Of a DNA stretch of 64,000 bases, positions 13,301 through 28,300 are shown piece after piece (positions within the stretch are counted from its first letter, which is position 1; each line of letters starts with the position of its first letter). The position numbers were made by a program, and so were the translations under genes. The stretch covers positions 31,253,259 through 31,317,258 of the forward strand of contig CAIIXF020000009.1 in NCBI GenBank assembly GCA_903813345.2, given 5' to 3'. A model generated the notes under the pieces. The model made no database searches. It worked only from the letters and a program-made list of their open reading frames with translations, and was not told where the DNA came from. The DNA comes from Owenia fusiformis. Taxonomy: Eukaryota; Annelida; Polychaeta; Sabellida; Oweniidae.

Positions 13301-16300
13301 TTACATTTTATTGTATAATATAGGTTTATTGGGGGTAACTCCTTCTTTAAACAATGGGACATCCGGAACACTTAACCAAATGTTGGAGCAACCCCTTGGC
13401 ATTTTATCAACACCATCCATTCCTTATGCTACATGCCCATATCCGGATGAGCAGGAATATAGCTACAGAATTTCTAACTCTGACTGTGTCTGCGAAGCAA
13501 TAGAGGTATGAATTGACTACTTGACGCAATTAGGTGTAATTAACCATTTATCACTTTAGAAAAGAGTAAAGTGGTCAATCTCACATGACGTACTGTAATT
13601 ACTTGGTGCAAGTAATCATTAATAATCACTCTAATAACAGTGAATAATCACGATATGGGGGTCATTTTACGATCTTTAAATTTTGTTATGGTTTATAAAA
13701 TCAATGTTTGTGTTGATATTAGTATGTGTGTTACCTTAATAACAAAACAACATTTTATCATTACCATTAAAGTGAATCTTTAAAAAAATCTTATTTTTTC
13801 TGAAAAAAGCTTTGAAGAATGTCTATGACCTGCGTGCCGCCATATTGTTAAACCAGTGTATTCCTTCAGTCATCATATGAATTACCTTAAAGGATCAAGA
13901 TGGCTCGCCATAGCGCGTTGTATGATATTTCTTACTCGTCCGTTCTTATCAAAGGTCTAATCGGTTAGGTTAACTGCACATAGTGCATTAACCGGTCTGT
14001 ATTTTTATTATTAATTAGTTGACCGTGTAATTCAGTTATTTTCCGTGCATTCATTACACGGAAAATAGATGTCATCCAATATATCACTTATTGTAAATAG
14101 GTCCATGGACTTATTTTTTCAAAATGACCCCCTACCCTCAGTTGAAGAAGGGGTGAGGTTCTTGTGATTATTTTTTCACAATTATTTGACAACTCACTGC
14201 CATACTTTCTGGATCTATAAAATGATACATGAGCAATGTTGCAAATTTTCCCATTGGTATCAATGTGATACAAAAAAGCTATGAGTAAATGTTCTTGTTA
14301 ATAGGTAAACACAACATTGAATTGGGGGTTAGTAAAACGCTTAAAATCACAAATAAATTAAAAATATCCTGCAAAATGAACGTCATACTAATTGACCATC
14401 TTAAGCAGGATTAAAAAGAATTTTCATAAATAATGAACTCACAAAATATTTTTTCATATTGACCCCCCACCCCACTGTTGAAGAAGGGGTGGGACTGTTG
14501 GGATTTTTTCTCTCCATATTAAATCAACACGTCGCTGTCATACTTTTGGCTCTACCAAGTGATACTTGAGCATGGTTATGGATTTTTTTCAGAGGCATTT
14601 ATGCACTACAACAAAAGTTATGAGGGAATGTTCTTCAAATTAGATATACTCAAAATTGAATTTGGGGTAGGAAAATGCTTAAAATCACAAATTAATTCCA
14701 AACATCCTGCAAAATGTCTAATAAATAGTGAACTTCATGCTTATTGACCATCTTAGGCAGGATAAAAAACAATTTGCATAAATAATGTACTCACAAAATA
14801 TTTTTTCATATTGACCCCTACCCCACTGTTGAAGAAGGGGTAGAGTTTTTGGGATTTTTGGCTTCATTGTAAATTAAATTAAATGGATGTAATCATCATT
14901 GGTTTTTATGGTTTTACAATGTTTTTGCTTGTTGCGTTTTTAGGGACGCACTGTAGATCAACACGCATACTTGTCATCAAAGTCAGAGTATTTAAAAGGC
15001 CATGGTTATTCTTAACATCACTTGTTCGATTTACACTAGAGCCCTAAGACGTCTTGGGTAAAACGTTTTAGCATTAAAATCCTTTAACATCCTTTAGCAA
15101 AAAGTAAGGATAAGTAGGAGCGGAATAGCCATGTTGACTGAACAGTCCTTCAACCAGTACTGAACTGATATTTTCACATTACGTGTATACTTACATATCT
15201 CCAAGACGTTTTAGGAAAACAGTGTAAACTCAATCATATTTCGTAAGATGTCTTGAAAATGCTGATGTAAACTCAACATAATTTTTCTAACACGTTTTAG
15301 CCAAGAAGTCTTAGAATGCCGTGTGTAGTGTAAACTGGGCTACTAATAGCATCATTTGTTGCTTTCTTTGTTGCTTTTGCAATCGCCCACTTGTCCTTCT
15401 GTCCGTCTATCAGTCCGTCGGTCTGTCTGTAAACATGTTTTAAGTTATTTTTGTTTAAAATCAATACAGTGAACACCCGTGACTCCTGGTTCAAAATCTC
15501 GCCTATTTTTAAAATGGCTGCCAATTGACTTTTGGACCATTTTGTATATATACAGGTATATAGTTTATAAATAACTTCTGGTGTCCTGCATTGTTAAAAG
15601 CCATGTCAATCAGTCAATGTAAACAGTAAATTTATAAAATAATTTTGGAAAAAATTGCAAAAGATTTGTATCTGCTTTTTTATTGTCGGCCATTTAAGAT
15701 ATTGTTCACTGAGCAACACTAGGTGAGCCCACTGCCCAGTGAAGTTTCCTCAATAATATTTTCCCCATATCGAGCTAAGGATGTTAATTTCAATCGTCCT
15801 TGGTACACCATTAGCCTTGGGGGTATATGGGGTATTTGTTTATACCATCAACTGAAACAATAAGATGTTTTTCTGTCGCAGATGGAGAAAGTTGAACTGA
15901 GGTCAAATCTGCAATGTGATGAATTCGAAAAATTAAATGGGTATTCGTGTGATACTTCCTTATATATGGGGATATTTTCAACACAAAAACGTTTTATTCC
16001 TCGAGACTCGAGAAGGTCGATTGATGATATGTCCCATATTTTTTATCCATGAGCCTTCCTTGAGAAAAACAACGCCGCCAAATAGGCCTATATGACAGCA
16101 GTCTATTGGGTCTGACAGCTATCCAAATAAAAAATAATTCAGCATACTAATAAGTTTCTTCATGTTTTCTTAGGGTTATACAAACAAGACAATAGTTGAA
16201 TTGGATGAGCAGCTCATACTCGGTGAAACAGAAATAACGTCGTCCCAAACACGTCACGCACCCTATGGACAGCCGTTGTTAGTAGACAACAAGGGGGTTG

Positions 16301-19300
16301 CAGCTTGTGTGTTAACTCAACGTGATTACATCCATTCGTTCACGCAGAGAATCCATATGCCCCTTTGGTCATCAGTGCAAGTAACATCATCGGTAAATCA
16401 GTTGAATTGTATTCTCTGTAAATTGTATTCTACGTTCACCCAGGCGCTCTATAGCTTTGAGTTACTGTCACCAGAAGTGGACGGCGTTCGGCACCTGTAA
16501 CAAATTCTTACAACTTCCATTAACTTAACAAGTACTGTTTAAGCTAACTTCAAACTATTACTGTGAACATATATAAAGATGATATTATTTGGTTCTGTAT
16601 CTATTGTTACACTTTTGTAACCATTTGCAATTCCTAACTCGGCGGTGACATTTTGTCGTGTTAATGCCTTGTTGTGTGCTTGTATGTATGGCATCAAGAT
16701 TTTTGCTGAGAACCTATTCAATAGTGATGGTTTATTACGGAATGTGCAGCATTCACACATGAATCTGCAATTTTGATATGTGAATCGGCCATATCTACAA
16801 CGATTCTGCACTAAGAATCATGATATCTAAACCTCGACCTCGACCTTATTGGTTGAGAGAATCCTGTTTAAAAAGAGCACGGTGGAATAAACTTATAAAT
16901 AAACAAAAAAAACAAGAACATTCTGAACGAAATCACTCAATAATGCTTTCGTTCAGTCCTTCGACATCTATCTACCCGCAGCAGGGGTCCCACGGTAGGC
17001 TTACTAGAGATTGAATATTAGTATGTTTCTACGATACTGACCTCACGATACGATGCGAACGATACGTTACAGCGTGAAACAAAACTTTATTCAGATTTTT
17101 TATTTATGGCATCACGGAAGAATATTTTTTCAAGGCATGTTCAGATATATTGACAAGTAAGTTGTTATAACTTTTGATCAAAACATTCGATCATTTGATG
17201 ATTTTTAACTTGACAATGTTTCAAAAACTTGAAGTTATGTACTTTCATTTCAAAAACCGATGCGATGTGTCGTTTAGAAATATAGATATCACCTAAAATC
17301 ACGCCTAACCATCGACAAGGTACTGTGACAAAATATACCGTAGTACACTTTAGATGTACGATGTCACTATTTAACCGATTTGAAGCAAAGACAGTGATAT
17401 AGGTTTGATGTAGGTTTTAAAAAAATAATCTGAGGAATGCATTTAGGATTTCATGTTAGATTTTTTGTGTATTCGTTTCGGAAGATATTTAACTTTCTAA
17501 TAACGTTAACAGATTTTCGAACAGTGCTCGATTTATTTCGTAGTGTACATGTTTTATGATGAAACTGAGTGAAAAATAGCTTCAAATTAATGGACTTCAT
17601 CTTTCAATTGTTATGACGTCATAACAATATTGTAGAAAATACATGGATACGCGTGGCAACAAAGCTCCATTGTTATGACATCACAGCTTAGTTTTGTAGA
17701 ATGAGCATGGTGTATCCGTTGCTATGCTACAAGGGGCGATCAACAAATAACCCAAATAGAGCCATATCTCAGAAACTTATTGGAGTTAGAACACCAAATT
17801 TGGTACGTAGTATCACCAAATATTCATTATTATTGCAACAAAATCTGAGGCACAAATATTACTTCATGCCAGAGTTGCGGCGGTTGCCATAGAAACCCGT
17901 GGTATGGGCACCTGAAGCAGGTCGTGAATCATAACAATAAGGTATCGAACGTCTGTCCAAAATGAGTTTGAAGGCTATACATGTCAATACCAAACATAAA
18001 CCACAGGCATTGTGGAAATCAACGTCAAGTTAGACAACCATACTGAAAAATGGTAGAATTGAAAACTCCAGTTACCATACTGCCATAGAAGACAGAGAGA
18101 ATTGATATAATGCTGTATTTTGAATGAAATGTCACTGCAAAATACTTATCAAATGCTAAATAAGTCATTTGGTAATGAAAATGGACTAAGCAATATTTAC
18201 AGATGGTACAGAACGATTTCTGAAAAACCAAGAAGATCTGCTGAGGATGCTTCCCGTACAGGTGCTCCAAAAACAACATGCATAGGAGAGATGATTAAAG
18301 AAGTAGAGCAGCTGGTTATGGTTGATAGAATTGTCACTACTTATCATGAACTGGGCATGAGTTATGAGTCTGAAAGTGATTGTTAAAAAAACTGTGATAT
18401 TATATATTTGAGGTGTTTCAGGTGCCCACGACTATGCTAAATCCTTATTGTTACTTAATATCAAAAGACCTGTTTCAGGTACCCATACCACGGGTTACTA
18501 TGGCAACTGTTTCTTTGGCATATATCGATGTTTGTGCCCGAAACTTTCTGGAAATATTTATGAATGTTTGGTGATAATATGTGTCAAGTTTAGTGTACTA
18601 ACTCTAATTAGTTTCTGATATAGGGCTCTATTTGCGTTATTTGTTGATCACCCCTTGTATGTTGTTAATGTTTATAGACCTGTGATGTCACAAGTAAATC
18701 TCATCTTGCACGTGTGACTTTTTAGGATGAAATATGCAATATCTTGCATGGGGTAAAGCTGGCTGTATCTTTGTTAGTCATATAAGAAAATATCATCTTC
18801 CAACGACATCTTGGTAAAATATCATTCATTTAACAATTTAGAATAATCAGCATGATTTGTGCATCACACTTTAAAATATTTTGCATTTCAGTAAATATAT
18901 CAAATCATGTATAGTTTTATAAAGATGTAGTTTTAGTTAGTAGTAGATAGTAGTTTTAGTGAGTAGTTTATGACTAATGTAATCAGGTAATGATACAAGA
19001 TGTCAATAAAAGTTATAAAATACTCATATTAAAGGATATGGCTGTGTTAAATCACACTGCATACTATTACGCGGTAAACACGATACAAAAATATGTCATA
19101 TTCCGCAACGAATATGGCATATTCACTTGCGGTGTATGACAGATTCACCTGCGGTATATGGCATACACACTAACCAATGAGAACGTGATACGGAAGTACG
19201 CAATTGTCAACTGCCTCGAATGTACGAACAAGTGAAACGTTATAGATTATTATAATGATTACTGAATCAACGTGTGTATCGAATATATTAACTTAGCAGA

Positions 19301-22300
19301 AGTATAAGTCACCAATCTCGCGTAATAAACTTACTCAATCAATCCAGGATTCATATATTAGAACTCGACGCACAAACTACAGGTATATCGGTAATTCAGC
19401 GTAGTTTTACATTTGGAATCGATTCTCGCAACCAATCAAATCAAGGCTTTCTGTATCACGTTTTCACCTGCGGTATAAGTCATATTCACCTGCGGTATAT
19501 GGCATGTTCCGCGAGTGAGTATGACATATTCCGCAGGTGAGTATCGGGTATTCACTGAAATCAATGTATCGCATATTCACTGCGGAATATCGCATACTCA
19601 CCTGCGGAATATGCCATATACCGCAGGTGAATATGGCATACTCACCCGTATCACAAATACCGCGCAGCCATGAATGTATGCCATATACCGCGTAACAGCA
19701 TACATGTACCATGTAAATCTATGTTTGAATGTCCCGACTGGATATAAATAGTTGTAAAATTGGTAAAATTTGTGTTGTCACGAAATTACGTTCAAATAGC
19801 TTCAATAAGACTAATATACATCATATACTAGTAGTCTAATTAACAAGGGTTCGTTTTCTTTATGACTGATGTACACTTACACGTTTTTTCTTGCTGTGTT
19901 CTGTACAATAGACTAATACGCGATAGACGAAAACATGGTCATTAACATAAATTTCTCCCGCAATGCATCACTTCAAGTGAGACAAAATTTCATTGGTCCG
20001 TTGATTAAACCAAATTCTCCCAACCTTAAAACCATGTTTTTGCGTATTGTCGGGACGATAAAGGTCATACTAATTTCAAGTTACAACCTTCACAATTGAT
20101 ATAAGTTAAACATATATTAATGAACATCAAACCCGCGTTATATACACGAGAACTTGCTTCTTTTTCATATTGAGTCATCGAGTCTCAGCTTCCGGGAACC
20201 AAGTCGGTGACTTCACCATGGAACATTTCATGATTATCATCAATTTCGAAAAATATTCGTGAAAACGCTTTGCAGATTACCATAAGGACCTATATTTTTT
20301 ATCGATTGTGCAAATATCCGTGAAGAGGAATGTCAAATAATGCTGAAATGATGTATTCAAAATCGGACTCAGTATATTTCAATGGGGGAAAAAACGGATG
20401 TAAAAAATCTGTTCCGGAATTGGAGCTCTTCAACAGGGGAGGTGAGAATATTGTTGTCATTCTGAACTATCGCGTACACCTCTATTTGTCCTTCCTCTTG
20501 ACACTTGTGCTTCCACATTAATCATTACTATCTAGGCCCGTAGCCAGGATTTTCCAAGGGGGGGGGGGGGTTCACTTTTCCAAAAAATTCTAGGGGGGGG
20601 GGTTCACTTTGGCAAATTTGGCCAAAAATCACTCAAAAAATAGTCAGAATGGTGAAAAACTGCATGATTTTGAAAGAAATTTTGGCCAGGGGGGTTCGCC
20701 CGAACCCCCTGAACCCCCCCTGGCTACGGGCCTGCTATCTAACTATACAAAAATAGCCTAGACTATAACATCGTATAATAATATTCATCAGTAAAGCTTG
20801 AAACAAATACCATATCATATTATTGTCAAATGCACGATACAAAAACCACTCAAGGCATATCGCATGTGTCTGTCTAGTGTTTTTTTGGTTTAAGTGGAAA
20901 TAAGAAAGTGCTAATCGACAGATTCAAATTATCTAATTATCGTTATGGCTAACTGGACACAGCTAACTGAAGCCTACATGTTTGATTAGTAGTCATATAC
21001 GCGTGATATAGATGTATTGATAAAGTGGGTCTCTTCAAGTAGGGCTGTCATCTTCTGAAAGAACTCCATAAAGGCAGCAGCAAATACACCATTCCAATGA
21101 ACCTGTCCACCTTTTGGTACAGTTAAGAAATTATGATAATTGACTAGATTGATGATGTCGTCGTTTGTTGTAGGTTGCGATTATCAAAAATAGCATAAAC
21201 TTACAGTCAATATGTTACAACGAAAATGGGACTTCTGCGCATGTTAAAATTTTTCGTCAAAACTCAACTTTTGTTCAAGTTGATACGATTGTCTTTCGAA
21301 CTAGAGACTTAGCTCATTCGAAAGATCATAAAATACTTTATCTATACTGAAAATCTTAGATCCAAACATAGTAGAATACGCCGTCAGTCCGCATTTGATT
21401 TTTTGAAGTGAGTTTCGTAGATCGTCAGATTTCTCCGACTGATATCGGGTTATCTCAAATTGGTTCGTTTATAAATACGAATTTCTTTACCGTTGTAAGG
21501 CGCATGCGCAAAATTGATTTATAAACGTTATTGGTTGATGGTTTTTCTCATGAGCATGCTTGAAGTCTGATGAACACTTATGACGAAGACCGGAGCAAAC
21601 ATCACTAGCTCTCGAACGAAATTTCAAGATTCAGATCATTTCGCCGTGTTTACTAAGCGTGTATACGTGAATGACAATAATATATAAGCACAAATGCCAA
21701 AGGGAAAGGTGACTAAAAACTTTAAAGAAACCCAACAAGAAAAGCAAACTGTAAGTGTAAATCTGTCATAAGAAAAGTAGGCCCTATATATCCCAAAACC
21801 ATAATCTAACGTGAAAAGAAACAATGTCTAACATCCCCCTCCCCCCTTCAATCGAGAACCAATATCACAATCCAGGACCAGAACACCAAGGGACATTTCA
21901 TTCATACTGAAGTCATTACAATACATGTTGAAGAAAAATTGAAAAAATTGATAGCCAATACTCATATCATCAAAAATAGTTGTAGATACTAGTACTCATA
22001 AAAGATAGAGTATACATTCTCAAATGATGTGGGATAGATACTCAAAACAAGCTGTTAGAGTAGATCAGGTACCTGTTTTAGACACAACATTGATTTAGCT
22101 TTACATTGATGTGCACATTGGCACTTTTGAACATGTTAATACAAGTTTTTACACTCTTAGCACGAGACGGGTTTTCGAAAAATCTTTTATCTGATTCACT
22201 CGATTATCGTATGGATATGTATTTCTGCTGACATTTCAACATCACATCACATAGAATTACGATGCAGAATGATAATAAAACACAAAACAACTACTCAATT

Positions 22301-25300
22301 CCACTTGTTATTTCACAGGAGGTAAAAATGCACACTGCCTAGATTCTTTGTAAGGGTCGTCAGACATCGGATTGGCCGCCATATGAAAATATAACTAAAT
22401 AGAGCTCTGCGCATGTCTCAACATTTCGACTGCTTAGGCCGACTGCACTAACTTGCTACTAATTTTAAAAAAAATACAACCAATGACATCATCAATCTAG
22501 CCAATACAGCACAGCTTCTTCGATTTGCCAAAAGGTGGTACGGCTTATTTGAAAGCTCTATTCGATTGTAAAAATGTGAATTTGCGTTAGCACGTATGTT
22601 AATATGGCCATATTTTTATGGATAGTATAGAGAATCCTGTCTAAAAGTCACTTAATATTTCCATTTGAATGTATGTAGAACTCCATTGGCATATTACTAT
22701 ATAATCTCGTTGGCACGTGGATTGCGATTTAACATTAAGATTGTGAACCTTAAAAGAGTAAATAAACTAAGAACGGTATTTTAACATTGTGTCAATGAGG
22801 ATTTAGCCCAACCTTTTTCAGTTTTTAGAAAATCCTGTATACAAGGGGCGATCCATATATTCTGATAAAATTTTGTGATTTTTTCACATATCCTTTTCAT
22901 TTTTTCAGAACATGTAGCTTATGTAATTACACATACGATGCTAAACTATTTTAGCTGTATCTTAAATTAATTTTGAAATAAGGTTGCCATGGTAACCTGT
23001 ATTTAGGGTAGGCAGGTCACTTAAATTATAACGTCTAAAATAGATAAATATGTTAATTTAATCATTCCTCGGTACCTATTTTAAGCAGATCAAACGCATC
23101 TTCCAGTCATTGTCAACTATTCATTGATCTGTTCCATACCCCTGTTGCCCTTGTTTGATAATTTATACAGTGGGATAGCTATCTTTTCATAAGTAACATC
23201 TCAATTTATCGTAGTGTTATTCTCTGTCCGCAAGCTCTTCTTGCAACCAGATTGCGGATGATCTTCAACAGTGACCATGCTTTCCTCTTTACAATACTAC
23301 CTAGCTATATATTCTTTATGCAGATATAACACCTTGCCCATGCACTTTATGAGTCCATCTATGTCTCTGACAGTGTCCTCTTACTTATTCTTGAAATAAA
23401 ATCAAATCTAATGGTATTCTCTAATGTATCTGTTAATGTGACACTCTGCATCAGCCACATTAACCTAATCTGACAATTTGATTTTTGGTGTGTCTCATAA
23501 CATGTAATGTCAATTGGCCCATTCTGTCCTATAATGCTATTGTGATTTGTTGTGATGTTATAGTGAGCACATATAAACATTTGTTTAGCAACAAAGAACA
23601 AGTAACAATACCAAACCTTTTTAGAAAAAATGCATGATTTCCGCATGCTTTAAAATAATTAAAATAACAAGTTATTTTGATATTTATATGTTATAATTAA
23701 ATTGACCTGTCTACCCTTAATACAGGTTACCATGGCAGCCTTATCTCATTGATAATTTAAGATATAGCTATAATATTTTAGCATTGTGTGTGTAATTACA
23801 AAATCTACATTTTCTGAAAAAATGAGAGGGATATGTGAAAAAAATCATAAAATGAGAGCATTTTTATCAGAATATATGGATCGCCCCTTGTATATGGATA
23901 TTTTGAATATTTAAATCTATTTCACATGTTAAAATCTAAAACATTGCTGACTCTTGTGACTGCGTATCCACAAAACCACAATTCTGGTATTATTCCAACA
24001 TACATTATAGAGATGTCACAAATATGATCGCTGGATCAATATATTATTATCTACCTGTCATTACCTTTAATTACATTCACAGCATCGTATACTCTGATTT
24101 AGATCTCGAAAAAACAGATAAGAAGCATCCATTTTCACATTATAATATAATACATGTATGCATTATACTCTAAGGGTTTTGGCCTAGTACAATGCAGATG
24201 GATGTTTTTTAAGCCTATACTATTGGAAATGGCAAAAACGTAATTGTATTTTCCTCTTTAATGATTTGCACATTAGAATATAATTCACAGGTATAACGAC
24301 CTAATCACATTCAATATAACAATTTTTGTATTCAATCTGGGTCTGTTAGGGATAATATACCAATATCCATGAGTTTATAATTGCAAACCTTCGGTTTTTG
24401 CTTCAGGTTTAACTTTTTATTCTGTTCAGTTCATTATTCAAAGGAAGGGTGCGATAAGGGCCAATTACCCCATGGTCAAAAATAAATATATTAGGTGTAA
24501 AATGAAGATTACAATGTTAAATAATACTTTGGAAAATATGTAAGTGTTTGAACACACATAGCAAGTTTGTATTGACTTAGATTGGGATGTGCTCCGTTGA
24601 CTTAACTAACAGTTGCTCTAACACCTCAATGAGGGTTAATTTGGTATATGACATGTGGGATATCATGTCTTTATATGTTAAAGGTAAGAGGGAGAACATA
24701 TTTATATGACACCCATTAAGAGTATGATATACAAAGCATTAAATATATATACCGGTATGTAATTGTATATATTTATTGTATATATATTGTTGTTTAGATG
24801 AATGGACGTCCAATAGATGACGACACTGCGTGTATTAGGCAAGACGCAAGGCTAACATTAGATGGCGCTGCACGGTGTGCCGAATATTCGGATATATTTC
24901 AAGACGAGATAGATCGTGCACTACTATTCACTCCAAGTAAGTTTGAATTTTGATATACTTAAATAATATTATTATCTAAATGCGTGAAAACGCCTTTTTA
25001 GTCTTAGTTTGCCCTTTATTACCTTTAACCTTACAGTACAGCGTTCATGATTTTTCCGCTTAAAGTGGATAAGCCAATATTTTTGAAATTGATATATTCA
25101 ATTGATAGATTCAATTTTTTTGTCTACAGCAACAGATTGAAAATTGTCATCCCAATGCGTTTATCACACGAATTTGTTTTCATTCTGAACAGCATGGGAC
25201 TTTTTCTATTATATTCAACAAACAAACTCCACATTTATCTTTTCAAAAAGCCTAATCCAGGCGCTCATTATCATGCCCTGATACGTCAGATTTCGATTGC

Positions 25301-28300
25301 CCAAATTGTTTCATAAATTCTGATCTACTGTAAATAAAAAAAACACTCCGAGGCTTTTAACATGCATATACATATACATTTGTATATGTTAGCCCCATTG
25401 ATGCCAACCCCTGTTACGTCATTGATTAGCCCCAATAAATGCGCCCATGTCCTCATCTTGACAACTACTCTATACTTCGCAATACACGAGTCTCGAAAGC
25501 TTTATATTGAGTGAGACTCTATGAATCTGAATGACTCCAGTGAGCAGAAGACTTTATATCTTATTCCTTGGACTCGGATAGAAAGGACAGCTTATTGCCA
25601 TCGGGAGATTACTTGCAATAAATCTTACGAGTTGACAGTATCCATGAAATTATATTGCCTATTAGTAAGTCTATTGCCCTTGACATATCCGCACTTTTAA
25701 ATCAATCTTGTTTTTCAGGCTTTTTGGGTACAACTGATAATAGACTAGATGCAATGGTTTCTTCCAATATGGTACCAATGTATAGATCATTCCGTGACAG
25801 TGAGTAAATGTATATTGTGTATCCAAAGCCTCAAAGTATATAACCCTTACATGTTACCATAAAAGCGCAGTATATTTTAGTAATATGGAAAAACAAAACA
25901 GAATATTAATTTTACACAAATGACTAAAAAACGTGAAATAGACCACAACGTAGCCAAGAAGTGAATAAGGTAACATTTAAACTTCATAAACAAGAGAAAT
26001 GAAAAAAGGAAAGTCAAAATGTTCTTTCTCGTCATAGATATCTGGCGATATGTTCAATCTATGCTATTACAATATGGACAGAGATTTGAAACTGTACAGA
26101 TTACATCAGGGCCGATATTTGATTACAACTACGATGGGCTTGCAGATTCACCCAATGACATCGAAAGGTGAGACTAATTTAGATTTACGTTCTACTTCTC
26201 CTTTAACCCAATATGGTGCAGCAGGTCTAGCATCGTGACTGGTGACATACAATGACGGATGAATATAAACCTGCAAGGATTGGAATTTTCACTTCAGTAG
26301 TGGCATCTCAAATATGCATCAGATTTCCAGTTTCAGTTGTTAGCCTTGCTCAAGTCTATATTATATTTTGTTTATTTTGATTTTCAAAAAATAAATATTA
26401 AGAGAATAAAAAGACAGCCTTGGGTAAGGCTATTATTTCCTTAACGAAGTTATTTTTTTTTTGTTTTTCTAACTCACTTTTCCACCTTTTACAATAAAAG
26501 TTGTCACATTTTCCAAGATCCATTAGAAAACACAGTAATCCTTAAACAACAAATGTCATTATATGTGCAGATGAAATGGTATATTTTAAAATTTGTGATG
26601 TCCTGGGGTAAAACTGATGTTACTTAGGGTGCATACCATTGCAAAAGGAAGGATCGGAAAATTATCAGAAATGTTTGGGGTACTTACGTCTCAATTTTCA
26701 ATTTATTTTCCCACCAATTTTCAAAACTATTGAAATGCATGTGAGGTTGTATGCCATGCAGATGACCATTCGTTTCTTATCGGTATATGGGTGTGCCCCA
26801 AATACGATCTAAAATTGTTCAGTCCCTACTTTTAAATCTTTGATATGACATATCACACTTTCTCGACTATAAGTATGATAAATCATTTACAGGGCGTTCA
26901 TAAAGTTCTTGCAAAAGTGCTCTAAAGTTTTTGTATCTCAGTCAATCTGGCTGTAATTTTCACTCAGTATACCTACACTATTCATACATTGAGATCCGAA
27001 GTTATAATCAATAGGTCCTTGAGGAAAAAAAGTGATGGTTCCTATAGTCACATGCGTCATGGGTAAGCGGAGCAGGCAAAAAAGGATCTGTTTTATTTGA
27101 ATGTTCAAAATGTTTTTAACTTGTCCTATTTACTTTAATAACGGTATCTCAAGAGTGTAATGTATTCAATATAGTGTCCATCATGGTCTATACACCTCTG
27201 CTGTCTTACTTACCATTTCTCAAACAGACGGGGGAACCCATTTGGAAAATTATTGCGATTGATCTTTGTATGGGTGGCTTTAATCAACATCATCTGATCC
27301 TCATTGGATTTCGTTCTTGGACGGACTGATCTAGCATTGTCCTTACCATTTGTTCTACTATCAGTAAATGTCTTAGTCCATTTTGTAAATGGTTCTTTTG
27401 GCCATAGCCTCCTTCCCCTACACCTTATGAATGTCTTCAAGTGTTTGTTTTCTTGAATTTCCCAGTAAAACATACACCCCGATGCTACTGAATATTTGTA
27501 ATAGCAAATCATCATCTTTTGCTGATTTTGCAGCCATTTTCACAAAAAATTAGAGTACTTTTGCAAGAACTTTATGAACGCCCTGTACATATGGTAATTA
27601 TACAATATTAGCAAAAGTGGTTTAAATCTTCATATGTTTAAATTAAAGCAGTGATGATTAAAAGGTGGTTCTTAGGCAGCACGATTGCAGCACGAGGGCA
27701 GCATATTTGTTAAGCGGTGATTCAAATAAATTTCAGGCGAGTTGGCGATGGACCTGTGCCGATCCCAACACATTATTTCGTGATATCAACTAGATGTGCA
27801 GGTACTCTTGATGCCAATAACCAGTGCTCTGCAGAACTGAAAGTTCAGACATTTATAATCCCACATGCTCCGAGCATAAGTAACTGCATGGTAAGATGAT
27901 TTCTCGTTTTATTGTACGACAAATAAATCAACAATTTCATGCTTTTGGACTTTACCGCAGAACCTCTTCAAGATTTTAGACCCAAAATAACAAGTTTAAG
28001 AAAATGGATGAAATACATGTAGTATTGGATTCATGGCTTATTGTGATAAAGTGGCGGCCATTTTAAACATATTTTGTTGAAGACTTACTGAACATTACTG
28101 TAACCTATAAATCAAGCTTACTATAATTTAAGCTTGGAATATATTTGGAATATAACTATGATTATTCGGCGATAAAATGGCCACCAACATTTAGAATGAT
28201 GCGAGCTTCTGAGACTACTATATCTAGTATTTAGGATTAAAATCATTCGAATTGAGTGAATAATAACAATATCTATCCATTCGAGGTAATAAATCCCATC

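Noticed and set aside
15882-15940. Candidate ENPP exon reading MEKVELRSNLQCDEFEKLN
   Set aside because: It would end in phase 2, while the next exon (16174) must start in phase 0 because a TAG precedes it in frame. Joining 13505 directly to 16174 is in phase and gives close to the family's linker length.
23359-23646. 95-codon minus-strand frame inside the 22.8-23.9 kb element as a transposase
   Set aside because: I could not find DDE/D-type motifs or a helix-turn-helix pattern in it.
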